Shown here one piece after another: positions 17,396 to 25,454 of a DNA stretch of 64,000 nt. Numbering within the stretch: the first letter of the stretch is position 1; every line of letters begins with the position of its first letter. Origin of the DNA: Streptomyces sp. Go-475 (GTDB taxonomy: Bacteria > Actinomycetota > Actinomycetes > Streptomycetales > Streptomycetaceae); assembly GCF_003330845.1 (NCBI RefSeq), contig NZ_CP026121.1, forward strand, positions 744,001 through 808,000, written 5' to 3'. Both the position numbers and the translations under genes were made by a program. The notes beneath the pieces were generated by a model. That model worked only from the letters and a program-made list of their open reading frames with translations. It was not told where the DNA came from and did no database searches.

Positions 17396-18244
17396 ATGAT
17401 TCGTCGTGGTGAATTGACCGATGCGGCCTGGGCGCGGATCATGCCGCTGTTGCCGCGCTCCAACGGGCGTCGTGGCCGGTGGCGGGATCATCGCCAGGTC
17501 ATCGACGGGCTCTTGTGGAAGGTACGCACGGGTGCGCCGTGGCGGGATCTGCCGGAGCGGTATGGGCCGTGGAAGACCTGCCATGAGCGGCTGCGCCGGT
17601 GGACGGCGGATGGGACCTGGGCTCGGATCCTCACGCAGGTCCAGGCGCACGATGACGCGGTCGGGACGATCGAGTGGGCGGTGTCGGTCGACTCCACCAT
17701 CGCCCGGGCCCATCAGCATGCGGCAGGGGCCCGGAAAAAAAGGGGCTGCGGCACGTGGCCGGTTGCGCCGGTCGGCGGCGAGGCACTGGGACGATCCCGC
17801 GGCGGGTTGAGCACCAAAGTGCACCTGGCTGTGGGCGGGCGCGGCCGTCCACTGTCGATCCTGCTGACGCCCGGACAGGCCGGTGACAACCCGCAGTTGG
17901 TGCCGCTGCTGGAGGCGATCCGGGTGCCCCGGCTGGGGCCGGGGCGTCCCCGGTCGCGGCCGGATCGGGTCAGCGCTGACAAGGCATACTCGCATCCGTC
18001 TACCCGCGCCGAGCTACGCCGGCGCCGGATCGCCAACACCATCCCCGAGCGTGCTGATCAGAAATCCCGGCGCCGCGGCCGACCACCTTGCTTCGACCGC
18101 GACCTCTACCACGACCGGAACGTAGTCGAGCGCTGCTCCAACCGGCTCAAGCAATGGCGCGGCCTGGCCACCCGATACGCCAAGCGCGCCGCGATCCACC
18201 GAGCCGAAGTCGTCATCGCCGCCATCATGATCTGGCTCCGCTGA
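17396..18244 (+). CDS. IS5-family transposase (intact)
   Basis: A 282-residue DDE transposase. The DUF4096-type N terminus (LTDAAWARIMPLLP) leads to the catalytic Asp in VSVDSTIARAHQHA, a second Asp in SADKAYSHPS and the Glu in [20 protein letters not shown]. Unlike copy 1 it is a single frame: the homopolymer region reads GGAAAAAAAGGGG (A7), so no frameshift is needed. All catalytic residues are present, so this copy may still be active. It lies just inside the right inverted repeat of its element. Confidence 0.93.
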   Translation: MIRRGELTDAAWARIMPLLPRSNGRRGRWRDHRQVIDGLLWKVRTGAPWRDLPERYGPWKTCHERLRRWTADGTWARILTQVQAHDDAVGTIEWAVSVDSTIARAHQHAAGARKKRGCGTWPVAPVGGEALGRSRGGLSTKVHLAVGGRGRPLSILLTPGQAGDNPQLVPLLEAIRVPRLGPGRPRSRPDRVSADKAYSHPSTRAELRRRRIANTIPERADQKSRRRGRPPCFDRDLYHDRNVVERCSNRLKQWRGLATRYAKRAAIHRAEVVIAAIMIWLR

Positions 18245-18302
18245 TCGACAGGACACGCCCTAGTCGCTTGCCCGCCGGTCGCCGTCCTGTTTGACTCGCC
18301 GT

Positions 18303-18587
18303 ATGACTCATCACGGGGGACGGCGCACGCAGGCCGAACGGGACGCGATCACCGTCGAGATCGGCTACGCGCTGTGCAGTGCGGCCTTCGCCGCTGCGGT
18401 CGTCTTCGGGGCCGTGGCCGGCCCCGCGCTCCTCTTCGACCTGCCGGACACGCCGGAGAGCCTGCTGCTGCGGGCCGGGATGGTGCTCGCGCCCGTCCTC
18501 TTCGCCGTCCGGGTGGTCAGTGTGCTGGTCCGGTTCCGGTCGGCGGCTCAGCCCAGCCAGCCCGGCCGTACCAGCCCCGACTCGTAG
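18303..18587 (+). CDS. DUF6332 family membrane protein
   Basis: A 94-residue protein starting MTHHGGRRTQAERDAITVEIGY, the conserved opening of the DUF6332 family found in Streptomyces. Two hydrophobic helices follow (ALCSAAFAAAVVFGAVAGPA and a second near residues 60-80). Function is unknown. The ATG at 18303 is chosen over an upstream TTG at 18291. Its last 40 bases overlap the 3' end of the convergent response-regulator gene, which is ordinary for compact streptomycete DNA but means that any transcript of one is antisense to the other's end. Confidence 0.78.
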   Translation: MTHHGGRRTQAERDAITVEIGYALCSAAFAAAVVFGAVAGPALLFDLPDTPESLLLRAGMVLAPVLFAVRVVSVLVRFRSAAQPSQPGRTSPDS

Positions 18588-19213
18588 GCGAGGACGACCA
18601 GTTGGGCCCGGTCGCGGGCGCCGAGCTTCACCATCGTGCGGCTGACGTGGGTCTTGGCGGTGAGCGGGCTGACGACCAGCCGGCGGGCGATCTCCTCGTT
18701 GGACAGGCCGATGCCGACCAGGGCCATCACCTCCCGCTCCCGCTCGGTGAGCCGGGCCAGCGCGTCGGCCGCCGCCGGTTCCTTGGAGCGGGCCGCGAAC
18801 TCGGCGATCAGCCGGCGCGTCACCCCGGGCGAGAGCAGCGCGTCCCCCGCCACCACCGCCCGTACCGCGCGCAGGAGTTCGTCCGGCTCGGTGTCCTTGA
18901 CCAGGAAGCCGGAGGCGCCCGAGCGGATCGCCTCGAAGACGTACTCGTCGAGCTCGAAGGTGGTGAGCATGACCACCTTGACGTCCTTCAGGGCCGGGTC
19001 CTCGGTGATCCGCCGGGTCGCGGCCAGGCCGTCGAGCGCGGGCATGCGGATGTCCATCAGGACGACGTCCGGCCGCAGTTCGCGGACCCGGCGCACGGCC
19101 TCCTCCCCGTCGGCGGCCTCGGCGGCCACCTCGATGTCCGGCTGCGCGTCGAGCAGCGCCCGGAACCCCGCCCGGACCAGTGACTGGTCGTCGGCGAGCA
19201 GTACACGGATCAC
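18548..19213 (-). CDS. NarL/LuxR-family response regulator
   Basis: A 221-residue two-component regulator. The receiver domain (1-120) has the acidic pair DD at 8-9, the phosphoacceptor in VVLMDIRMPALDG (about D54) and the conserved Lys in LVKDTEPDELL. A LuxR helix-turn-helix (LTEREREVMALVGIGLSNEEIARRL) occupies the C terminus. It is 31 bases downstream of the histidine-kinase gene and is its cognate partner. A palindrome before the kinase gene could be its own target. Confidence 0.93.
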   Translation of the reverse strand: MIRVLLADDQSLVRAGFRALLDAQPDIEVAAEAADGEEAVRRVRELRPDVVLMDIRMPALDGLAATRRITEDPALKDVKVVMLTTFELDEYVFEAIRSGASGFLVKDTEPDELLRAVRAVVAGDALLSPGVTRRLIAEFAARSKEPAAADALARLTEREREVMALVGIGLSNEEIARRLVVSPLTAKTHVSRTMVKLGARDRAQLVVLAYESGLVRPGWLG

Positions 19214-19244
19214 CGGTTCTCCTCCAGCGGTCGTCTGGTTCGGC

Positions 19245-20468
19245 TCACGTGTCGGCCGAAGGCGTCAGCGGCAGTACGGCGAGCACCCGGAAGCCGCCGT
19301 CCGGGCGGGGCCCGGCCTCGATCGTGCCACCCAGCGCGGCGGCCCGCTCCCGCATCCCGGCCAGCCCGTTGCCGCTGCCGCCCGCGTCCGTGCCGGTCGC
19401 GGGCCCGTCGTCGTCGACGCGCAGCCGCAGCGCGCCCGCTTCGTGGGCGAGGTGCACGCGCGCGTGCCGCGACCCGGAGTGCCGTACGACGTTGGTCAGG
19501 GCCTCCTGGACGATCCGGAAGGCGGCGAGGTCCGTGCCGGGCGCGAGCCGGGGCGGTTCCCCCTCGACCTCCACCGTGAGGCCGGCGCTCGCCGCCTGCT
19601 CCACCAGCTCGGGCAGCCGGTCGAGCCCGGGCGCGGGGGCCCGGGGGGCGGCACCGGGGGCGCGCAGCGTGTCGAGCACCTGGCGGACCTCGCCGAGCGC
19701 CTCCTTGCTCTTGTCCTTGATGGTGGTGAGCGCCGTACGGGCCTGCTCGGGGTCGCTGTCCAGGAGCGCCAGGCCGACACCCGCCTGCACGTTGATCACG
19801 GAGATGCTGTGCGCGAGGACGTCGTGCAGCTCCCGCGCGATCCGCAGCCGCTCCTCGTCGGCCCGCCGCCGCGCCGCCTCGGCCCGCTCGGCCCGCTCAC
19901 GGGCCCACTGCTCGCGCCGGACCCGGAACAGCTCCGACACCGCCGCGACCGCCACCACCCAGGTCGCGACGACGAGCTGCTCGCCCCAGGGGGCGGCGGA
20001 GTCCCCCGAGGGCGGCAGCCACGCGTACAACCAGTGCCCCATCAGCACGTGCCCGGCCCACAGCGCCGCCATCGCGCCCCACGCCGCCCACCGGTGCCCG
20101 GCGACGATCGCGCTGAAGCACGCCAGCGCGACGGTGAACAGCACCGGCCCGTACGGATACCCGGCCCCGAGGTAGACCAGGACGGCACCCGCGGTACCGA
20201 ACACCACGGCCACCGGGTACCGCTTCCGCCACAGCAGCAGCACGCCGGCCAGGAGCAGGAGCACGCGCGCGAAGGGGTCCAGGTCCGCCCGCTCGCCCTG
20301 CTGGCCGTGCGCGGCGAAGGTGGAGCCGGCCAGGACGAACACCGTGACGACGACGGTGGACCGCCAGGGCCACCGGGGCGCACGCTCCCCCTCCCCCCGC
20401 CGGTCCCCCCACGGCGGCCCGTGCCGCCACCCCTGCGGCGACCCGCCCCGCACCCACTGCTCGTCCAT
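19245..20468 (-). CDS. Two-component sensor histidine kinase
   Basis: A 407-residue kinase of the HisKA_3/DesK type. After a Trp/Gly/Arg-rich N terminus come about five membrane helices (residues 35-165), a charged coiled segment rich in Arg/Ala/Glu, the phosphoacceptor motif RIARELHDVLAHSISVI and an HATPase domain with EALTNVVRHSG (N-box) and DDDGP ... GNGLAGMRERA (G boxes). It lacks a large extracytoplasmic sensor and so probably senses membrane state or a small lipophilic signal. ATG 20468 is chosen; a GTG at 20525 is less likely as it runs through the palindrome upstream. Confidence 0.92.
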   Translation of the reverse strand: MDEQWVRGGSPQGWRHGPPWGDRRGEGERAPRWPWRSTVVVTVFVLAGSTFAAHGQQGERADLDPFARVLLLLAGVLLLWRKRYPVAVVFGTAGAVLVYLGAGYPYGPVLFTVALACFSAIVAGHRWAAWGAMAALWAGHVLMGHWLYAWLPPSGDSAAPWGEQLVVATWVVAVAAVSELFRVRREQWARERAERAEAARRRADEERLRIARELHDVLAHSISVINVQAGVGLALLDSDPEQARTALTTIKDKSKEALGEVRQVLDTLRAPGAAPRAPAPGLDRLPELVEQAASAGLTVEVEGEPPRLAPGTDLAAFRIVQEALTNVVRHSGSRHARVHLAHEAGALRLRVDDDGPATGTDAGGSGNGLAGMRERAAALGGTIEAGPRPDGGFRVLAVLPLTPSADT

Positions 20469-20526
20469 ACCGGCCACGCTAGACGCCCCGCGGCGACGAG
20501 GGCGTCCCTCGAGCGTGGTGATCACG

Positions 20527-20546
20527 CGTACTCCACGGGGAGTACG
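20527..20546. promoter_or_regulatory. Perfect palindrome upstream of the histidine kinase
   Basis: CGTACTCC (20527-20534) and GGAGTACG (20539-20546) are perfect inverted arms with a four-base spacer, about 60 bases before the kinase ATG and 20 bases past the TetR stop. Two-component operons of this class are often autoregulated through such sites. Confidence 0.5.
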
Positions 20547-20567
20547 GCAGCCGGCGACACGTCGGCG

Positions 20568-21278
20568 CTAGGCGGCCGGCCCCCGCTGCGGATACACCAG
20601 CCCCACCCCCTGCGCGAGTTGCCCCGCCGCGTGTCGGAAGAACGTCTCGCGGTCCTCCACCACCCGGTTGAACTGTCCGAACAGTTCGAAGCCGACCAGT
20701 CCGTACAGCTGGGCCCAGGCCGCGACGAGGGCCGTCACCGTTTCGGGCGGGAGGTCCGGCGCGAGGTCGGCGGCCATCCGCTCGGCCTCGGGACGCAGTT
20801 CGGCGGGCAGGGAGGGCCGGGCCAGACCGAGGCCGCGGTAGGCGTCGCGCAGGATGCCGATGAGGAGGTTGCCGACCCGGGCGGCGGCCGGGACGGTGGT
20901 CTCGGGCGCGGTGTAGCCGGGGACGGGCGAGCCGTAGATGAGGGCGTACTCGTGCGGACGGGCGAGCGCCCAGGCGCGCACGGCCTCGCAGACGGTGATC
21001 CAGCGCTGCCGGGGGCCGGATTCGGCTGCCGCGCGGTGGGCCGCCTCGGCGCTCTCGCCGAGGGAGTCGTAGGCGTCGATGATGAGCGCGGTCAGCAGGT
21101 CGTCCCGGCTGGGGAAGTAGCGGTACAGCGCGGAGGAGACCATGCCCAACTCGCGGGCCACGGCGCGCAGGGAGAGCTTGGCGGCGCCCTCGGCGGCGAG
21201 CTGTCTGCGGGCCTCGTCCTTGATGGCCGCGGTGACTTCGATCCTGGCCCGGGCACGGGCGCCGTATGCGGTGCTCAT
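20568..21278 (-). CDS. TetR/AcrR family transcriptional regulator
   Basis: A 236-residue regulator. The N-terminal helix-turn-helix (LSLRAVARELGMVSSALYRYFPSRDDLL) lies at about residues 34-62 and is followed by a TetR_C-type ligand domain ending near LAQGVGLVYPQ. The ATG at 21278 gives MSTAYGARARARIEV, the usual start for this subgroup. It is divergent from the F420-type reductase at 21469; the 190-base spacer is filled with a 19-bp repeat array containing palindromes, very probably its operator. The inducer is unknown. Confidence 0.92.
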   Translation of the reverse strand: MSTAYGARARARIEVTAAIKDEARRQLAAEGAAKLSLRAVARELGMVSSALYRYFPSRDDLLTALIIDAYDSLGESAEAAHRAAAESGPRQRWITVCEAVRAWALARPHEYALIYGSPVPGYTAPETTVPAAARVGNLLIGILRDAYRGLGLARPSLPAELRPEAERMAADLAPDLPPETVTALVAAWAQLYGLVGFELFGQFNRVVEDRETFFRHAAGQLAQGVGLVYPQRGPAA

Positions 21279-21294
21279 GCGGGGCAGTGTGTCA

Positions 21295-21446
21295 TGAATG
21301 CAGAGCGGTGCACACAAACGAGAGCGCCAGACACAAGTGAGAGCAGGGGACAAAAGCGAGAGCAGTGCTCTTGCTTTGGAGCGGCAGTCTCGGGCACACT
21401 GACATCAGCCGATCGAGAGCAGTGCTCACAAAAGAGAGCACCGCTC
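21295..21446. repeat. Array of eight degenerate 19-bp units (operator array)
   Basis: Eight consecutive 19-bp units fill the TetR/reductase spacer. Hexamer GAGAGC sits at the same place in units starting at 21314, 21333, 21352, 21409 and 21428 (hexamers at 21320, 21339, 21358, 21415, 21434), and weaker copies lie at 21295 and 21371. Two units carry the palindrome GAGAGCAGTGCTC, one extending to the perfect AGAGCAGTGCTCT at 21359-21371. The constant period suggests cooperative binding of several TetR dimers along one stretch of DNA. Confidence 0.75.
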
Positions 21447-21468
21447 CATCCACTCTCAGGGGGACCCC

Positions 21469-21918
21469 ATGTCCACACACGTCCAGAAGCCCGGCTGGCT
21501 CACGGTCCACGTCTTCAACCGGTTCGTGGCCTGGCTGACCCGCCGCGGCGTCAGCGTCTGGGGCTCCCGCGTCCTTGCCGTCCGCGGCCGCAAGAGCGGC
21601 CAGTGGCGCACCACTCCGGTCAACCTGCTCACCCTCGACGGCCGGCAGTACCTGGTCGCACCCCGCGGCCACGTCCAGTGGACGCACAACATGCGCGCCG
21701 CGGGCGGCGGCGAACTGCACCTCGGCAAGCGCGTGGACCCGTTCACCGCGACGGAGGTGGCCGACGACGACAAGGCCCCGATCCTGCGCGCCTACCTCAA
21801 GCGCTGGAAGGCGGAGGTCGGGGTCTTCTTCAACGGCGTCGGCCCCGACTCCCCGGACGCCGAGCTGCGCCGCGTCGCCCCCGACCACCCGGTCTTCGAG
21901 ATCACTCCGACGGGCTGA
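21469..21918 (+). CDS. Deazaflavin (F420)-dependent nitroreductase family protein
   Basis: A 149-residue split-barrel protein of the DDN family. The pattern VLAVRGRKSGQWRTTPVNLL at about residues 35-55 and YLVAPRGHVQWTHNMRAAG are typical of F420H2-binding nitroreductase-family members; the substrate of this subgroup is not known. GGGGGACC-type spacing before the ATG is acceptable. It is divergent from the TetR gene and presumably repressed by it, so it is likely to be induced by a xenobiotic or quinone-like compound. Its last 17 bases overlap the convergent flavoprotein gene. Confidence 0.88.
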   Translation: MSTHVQKPGWLTVHVFNRFVAWLTRRGVSVWGSRVLAVRGRKSGQWRTTPVNLLTLDGRQYLVAPRGHVQWTHNMRAAGGGELHLGKRVDPFTATEVADDDKAPILRAYLKRWKAEVGVFFNGVGPDSPDAELRRVAPDHPVFEITPTG

Positions 21919-23143
21919 CCTCGTCCACGGTCACCGGACGGCGGTCCAGGGCCGTCAGGGCCTTCTGAGCCATCGGATGCGTGCGGACGATCTCGCCCAG
22001 CGACGTCGAGCCCTGGGTGATCTCCTTGAACGCCTTCCAGGCCGGCCGGAAGCCCGTCAGCGCCGCGTGGAACAGGCCGGGGCGGCGCTCGAACACGGTC
22101 AGCAGCCGCTTGCCGACGCTCATCTCCACGCCCAGCCCGGCCTTGACCGCGAACGCGTAGTTGAGGGCCTGCCGGCGCGTGTCCACGGCGTCGTGCGCCT
22201 CGGCGATGCGCACCGCCCACTCCCCCGCGAGCCGCCCCGAGCGCAGCGCGAAGGAGATGCCCTCGCGGGTCCACGGCTCCAGCACTCCCGCCGCGTCACC
22301 GCACACCAGCACCCGCCCGCGCGACAGCGGCGAGTCGTCGGCCCGGCAGCGGGTCAGGTGCCCGGAGGAGATGCTCGGTTCGAAGCCCGCCAGGCCCAGC
22401 CGCCCGATGAACTCCTCCAAGTACCGCTTCGTCGCGGCGCCTTCACCGCGCGCCGAGATCACCCCGACCGTCAGGGTGTCGCCCTTGGGGAAGACCCAGC
22501 CGTAACTGCCGGGCATCGGGCCCCAGTCGATGAGCACCCGCCCCTTCCAGTCCTCGGCGACCGTGTCCGGCACCGGGATCTCCGCCTCCAGGCCGAGATC
22601 CACCTGCTCGACCTTGACCCCGACATGGGCACCTATGCGGCTGGCGCTGCCGTCCGCCCCGACCACGGCCCGCGCCAGCACGACCTCGCCGCCCTGGAGG
22701 ACCACCGCCACCGTGCGCCGGTCCGGCACCGCCGAGCCGTGCTGCTCGACCCGCTGGACCGTGACCCCCGTGCGCAGCTCGGCGCCCGCCTTCTGCGCGT
22801 GCTCGACGAGCTGCTGGTCGAACTCGGGCCGGTTGATCAGCCCGAACAGCATCTGCCGGGACCGGCGCGTGCGCGTGAAGCGGCCGTTGTTGGAGAACGT
22901 CACCGCGTGCACCCGGTCCCTGAGGGGCAGCTCGAAGCCGGGCGGCAGCGAGTCGCGGGAGGGGCCGATGATGCCGCCGCCGCACGTCTTGTACCGCGGC
23001 AGCTCCGCCTTCTCCAGCAACAGCACGCGTCTCCCGGCGACCGCCGCCGCGTACGCGGCCGAAGCGCCCGCCGGTCCCGCGCCCACCACGACGACGTCCC
23101 ACACCTGCCGCACGTCGTCCGCCGAAGAGTTCTCGCTGCTCAC
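21902..23143 (-). CDS. Geranylgeranyl reductase family FAD-dependent oxidoreductase
   Basis: A 413-residue flavoprotein. The dinucleotide motif VVVVGAGPAGASAAYAAA is at about residues 17-34, CGGGIIGPS follows near 54, and the second FAD motif GRVLVCGDAAGVLEPWTREGI is near 285. This is the layout of geranylgeranyl reductases that saturate isoprenoid chains, for example of menaquinone or lipids; many actinobacterial members are uncharacterised. The gene stands alone, convergent with the F420-type reductase and divergent from the dipeptidase, so context does not name the substrate. Confidence 0.88.
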   Translation of the reverse strand: MSSENSSADDVRQVWDVVVVGAGPAGASAAYAAAVAGRRVLLLEKAELPRYKTCGGGIIGPSRDSLPPGFELPLRDRVHAVTFSNNGRFTRTRRSRQMLFGLINRPEFDQQLVEHAQKAGAELRTGVTVQRVEQHGSAVPDRRTVAVVLQGGEVVLARAVVGADGSASRIGAHVGVKVEQVDLGLEAEIPVPDTVAEDWKGRVLIDWGPMPGSYGWVFPKGDTLTVGVISARGEGAATKRYLEEFIGRLGLAGFEPSISSGHLTRCRADDSPLSRGRVLVCGDAAGVLEPWTREGISFALRSGRLAGEWAVRIAEAHDAVDTRRQALNYAFAVKAGLGVEMSVGKRLLTVFERRPGLFHAALTGFRPAWKAFKEITQGSTSLGEIVRTHPMAQKALTALDRRPVTVDEVSPSE

Positions 23144-23276
23144 GATGGTCTACTGCTCCGATCAAGCCGCCTGCCGCTGCTACCTCCCGCATCCTACGGC
23201 CGACCCGGTCACCGGCCGCTGTGGGAGGATCTACGGCACTCACCGCTACAACGTCGCACCCACAAGGAGCGTGCCC

Positions 23277-24632
23277 ATGTCGCCCAATCCGGTCGCCGAG
23301 ACCGTCGCCTCGCTGATGCCCAGGGCGAAGCAGGAGCTCACCGAACTGGTGGCCTTCCGGTCGGTGGCCGACTTCGAGCAGTTCCCGAGGAGCGAGAGTG
23401 AGGGCGCCGCCCGCTGGGTCGCGGACGCGCTGACCGCCGAGGGCTTCCAGGACGTGGCGCTGCTCGACACTCCCGACGGCACGCAGTCGGTCTACGGCTA
23501 CCTGCCCGGCCCCGCGGGCGCGAAGACCGTCCTGCTCTACGCCCACTACGACGTGCAGCCGCCGCTGGACGAGGCCGGCTGGACGACCCCGCCGTTCGAG
23601 CTGACCGAGCGGGACGGGCGCTGGTACGGGCGCGGGACCGCCGACTGCAAGGGCGGTCTGATCATGCACCTGCTGGCGCTGCGCGCGCTGAAGGCGAACG
23701 GCGGCGTGCCGGTCCACGTGAAGGTGATCGCCGAGGGCTCGGAGGAGATGGGCACGGGCGGCCTGGAGCGGTACGCCGAGGAGCACCCGCGCCTGCTGGA
23801 GGCCGACACGATCGTCATCGGCGACGCGGGGAACTTCCGGGTCGGTCTGCCGACGGTCACCTCGACCCTGCGGGGCATGACGATGCTGCGGGTGAGCGTC
23901 GACACGCTCGCGGGCAATCTGCACTCGGGCCAGTTCGGTGGTGCCGCGCCGGACGCCCTGGCCGCCCTGATCCGCGTCCTGGACTCGCTGCGCGCCGAGG
24001 ACGGTTCGACGACCGTCGACGGGCTCACCTCCGACGCGGCCTGGGAGGGGCTGCAGTACGACGAGGAGCAGTTCCGGCGGGACGCCAAGGTGCTGGACGG
24101 CGTCGAGCTGATCGGGTCGGGGACGGTCGCCGACCGCATCTGGGCGCGCCCGGCCGTGACCGTGCTCGGCATCGACTGCCCGCCCGTCGTCGGCGCCACC
24201 CCGTCGGTGCAGGCGAGCGCCCGTGCGCTGGTCAGCCTGCGGGTGCCGCCGGGTGTGGACGCCGCCGAGGCGACCAAGTTGCTCCAGGCCCACCTGGAGG
24301 CGCACACGCCGTGGGGCGCGCGGGTCAGCATCGAGCACATGGGCCAGGGCCAGGCCTTCCGCGCCGACACCACCAGCCCGGCCTACCAGGCCATGGCGGA
24401 CGCGATGGCGGTGGCGTACCCGGGGCAGGAGATGCAGTACGCCGGGCAGGGCGGCTCCATCCCGCTGTGCAACACCCTCGCCGCCCTGTACCCGCGGGCG
24501 GAGATCCTGCTCATCGGGCTGAGCGAGCCGGAGGCACAGATCCACGCGGTGAACGAGAGCGTGTCGCCCGAGGAGCTGGAGCGGCTGTCGGTGGCGGAGG
24601 CGCTGTTCCTGCGGAACTACGCGGCGGGCTGA
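23277..24632 (+). CDS. M20 family dipeptidase
   Basis: A 451-residue cytosolic metallopeptidase of the CNDP/PepV-like M20 group. Visible metal and catalytic motifs are LLYAHYDVQPP (first His and Asp), GRGTADCKGG (bridging Asp), the base/ligand pair EGSEEMG and, near the end, QIHAVNESV (terminal His). A dimerisation lid domain lies between about residues 190 and 330. It should hydrolyse dipeptides or related amides with two zinc or manganese ions. The start is fixed by AAGGAG seven bases upstream. A strong hairpin follows 17 bases after the stop. Confidence 0.93.
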   Translation: MSPNPVAETVASLMPRAKQELTELVAFRSVADFEQFPRSESEGAARWVADALTAEGFQDVALLDTPDGTQSVYGYLPGPAGAKTVLLYAHYDVQPPLDEAGWTTPPFELTERDGRWYGRGTADCKGGLIMHLLALRALKANGGVPVHVKVIAEGSEEMGTGGLERYAEEHPRLLEADTIVIGDAGNFRVGLPTVTSTLRGMTMLRVSVDTLAGNLHSGQFGGAAPDALAALIRVLDSLRAEDGSTTVDGLTSDAAWEGLQYDEEQFRRDAKVLDGVELIGSGTVADRIWARPAVTVLGIDCPPVVGATPSVQASARALVSLRVPPGVDAAEATKLLQAHLEAHTPWGARVSIEHMGQGQAFRADTTSPAYQAMADAMAVAYPGQEMQYAGQGGSIPLCNTLAALYPRAEILLIGLSEPEAQIHAVNESVSPEELERLSVAEALFLRNYAAG

Positions 24633-24648
24633 CCGCTCTGCTCTCGGC

Positions 24649-24680
24649 AGAAGGCCCTCGTCCTCGGACGGGGGCCTTCT
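24649..24680 (+). terminator. Rho-independent-type hairpin after the dipeptidase
   Basis: AGAAGGCCCTCGT (24649-24661) pairs with ACGGGGGCCTTCT (24668-24680) with one mismatch around a six-base loop CCTCGG. It lies between the dipeptidase stop and the next gene on the same strand. Confidence 0.8.
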
Positions 24681-24693
24681 CTACGGTCGTCCC

Positions 24694-25454
24694 ATGGACG
24701 TCGTCGCACTCCTCCCCCGCCTCCATCTCCTGCGCTTTCCGGTCGGCCAGGCCTACCTCTGGCGCGACGGCGACGCGTGGACGCTGATCGACGCCGGCCC
24801 CGCGGGCTCCGGGGCGGCGATCGCCGAGGCGGTGACCGCGCTGGGTTCGGATCCCTGGGCCGTGCGGCGGATCGTGCTCACGCACTTCCACGAGGACGTG
24901 GGCGGGGCGGGCGAGTTCGCCGCGCTCAGCGGGGCCGAGGTGCTGGCGCACCGGCTGGACGCGCCGGCCGTACGCGGCGAGGTCCCGGGCCCTGCCCGGA
25001 GTTCGAGGAGTGGGAGCGGCCGCTGCACGAGCAGGCGGTCACGCTCCTGCCCGAGGGGGACTTCGCCCGGCCGACCGGGGTCACGGAGTTGTCCGGCGGT
25101 GAGGTGCTGGACGTGGGCGGCGGGGCGCACGTCGTTCATGTGCCCGGGCACACGCACGGCAGTATCGCGCTCCATCTCCCCGAACACGGTGTGCTGTTCA
25201 CGGGTGACACGGTCGCGGCCTCACCCGTGGACGGCACGGTGATCCCCGGCGTGTTCAACCTCGATCGCGACCAGGTCCTCGCGGCCTGCGCGCGCCTGGC
25301 GAACCTCGACGCGGACGTGGCCTGCTTCGGCCACGGCGACCCGGTGACGGCGCGGGCGTCGCGCGCACTGCGGAACGCGGCGCACGTGCGTGCGGCCCAG
25401 ACCCTGTCGTCACATTCGCCGCGGGGCAGGCGGGAATGTGACGACACCCCCTAG
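24694..25454 (+). pseudogene. Metallo-beta-lactamase fold hydrolase, frameshifted
   Basis: About 253 residues if repaired. The first frame carries LTHFHEDVGGAGEF, the zinc-binding HxHxDH-like motif (here HFHEDV, with Asp/His order altered), up to VRGEVPGPA. After a one-base loss in the C run at 24995-24997 the second frame continues PEFEEWERPLHEQ, HVPGHTHGSIAL, LFTGDTVA and CFGHGDPV, supplying the remaining metal ligands. Adding one C gives a continuous protein. It resembles glyoxalase II/quorum-lactonase-like hydrolases; the substrate is unknown. Confidence 0.78.

Larger units (their letters stand above)
16362..18259 (+). mobile_element. IS5-family element enclosing a GNAT gene
   Basis: GGCGTGTCCTGTCGATC at 16362-16378 is the exact inverted complement of 18243-18259. 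Both ends are flanked by CTAG (16358-16361 and 18260-18263), as expected for an IS427-type target duplication. The 1.9-kb unit contains a GNAT acetyltransferase gene followed by a transposase gene in the same orientation. A normal IS of this kind is about 0.9 kb and no alternative left end is visible near the transposase, so the acetyltransferase appears to be a passenger. A deletion joining two element ends is the other explanation. Confidence 0.7.

Noticed and set aside
21279..21468. A CRISPR array, suggested by the regular repeats
   Set aside because: Units are contiguous 19-bp repeats with no spacers and lie in a divergent promoter; operator array fits better.
18636..21968. A 1,110-codon plus-strand open frame over the two-component and TetR genes
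   Set aside because: It is antisense to three clear genes and has no recognisable domain; long antisense frames are expected at this GC content.
21902..23143. Part of an isoprenoid biosynthetic gene cluster
   Set aside because: No prenyltransferase, cyclase or synthase gene is in the vicinity; the gene stands alone.
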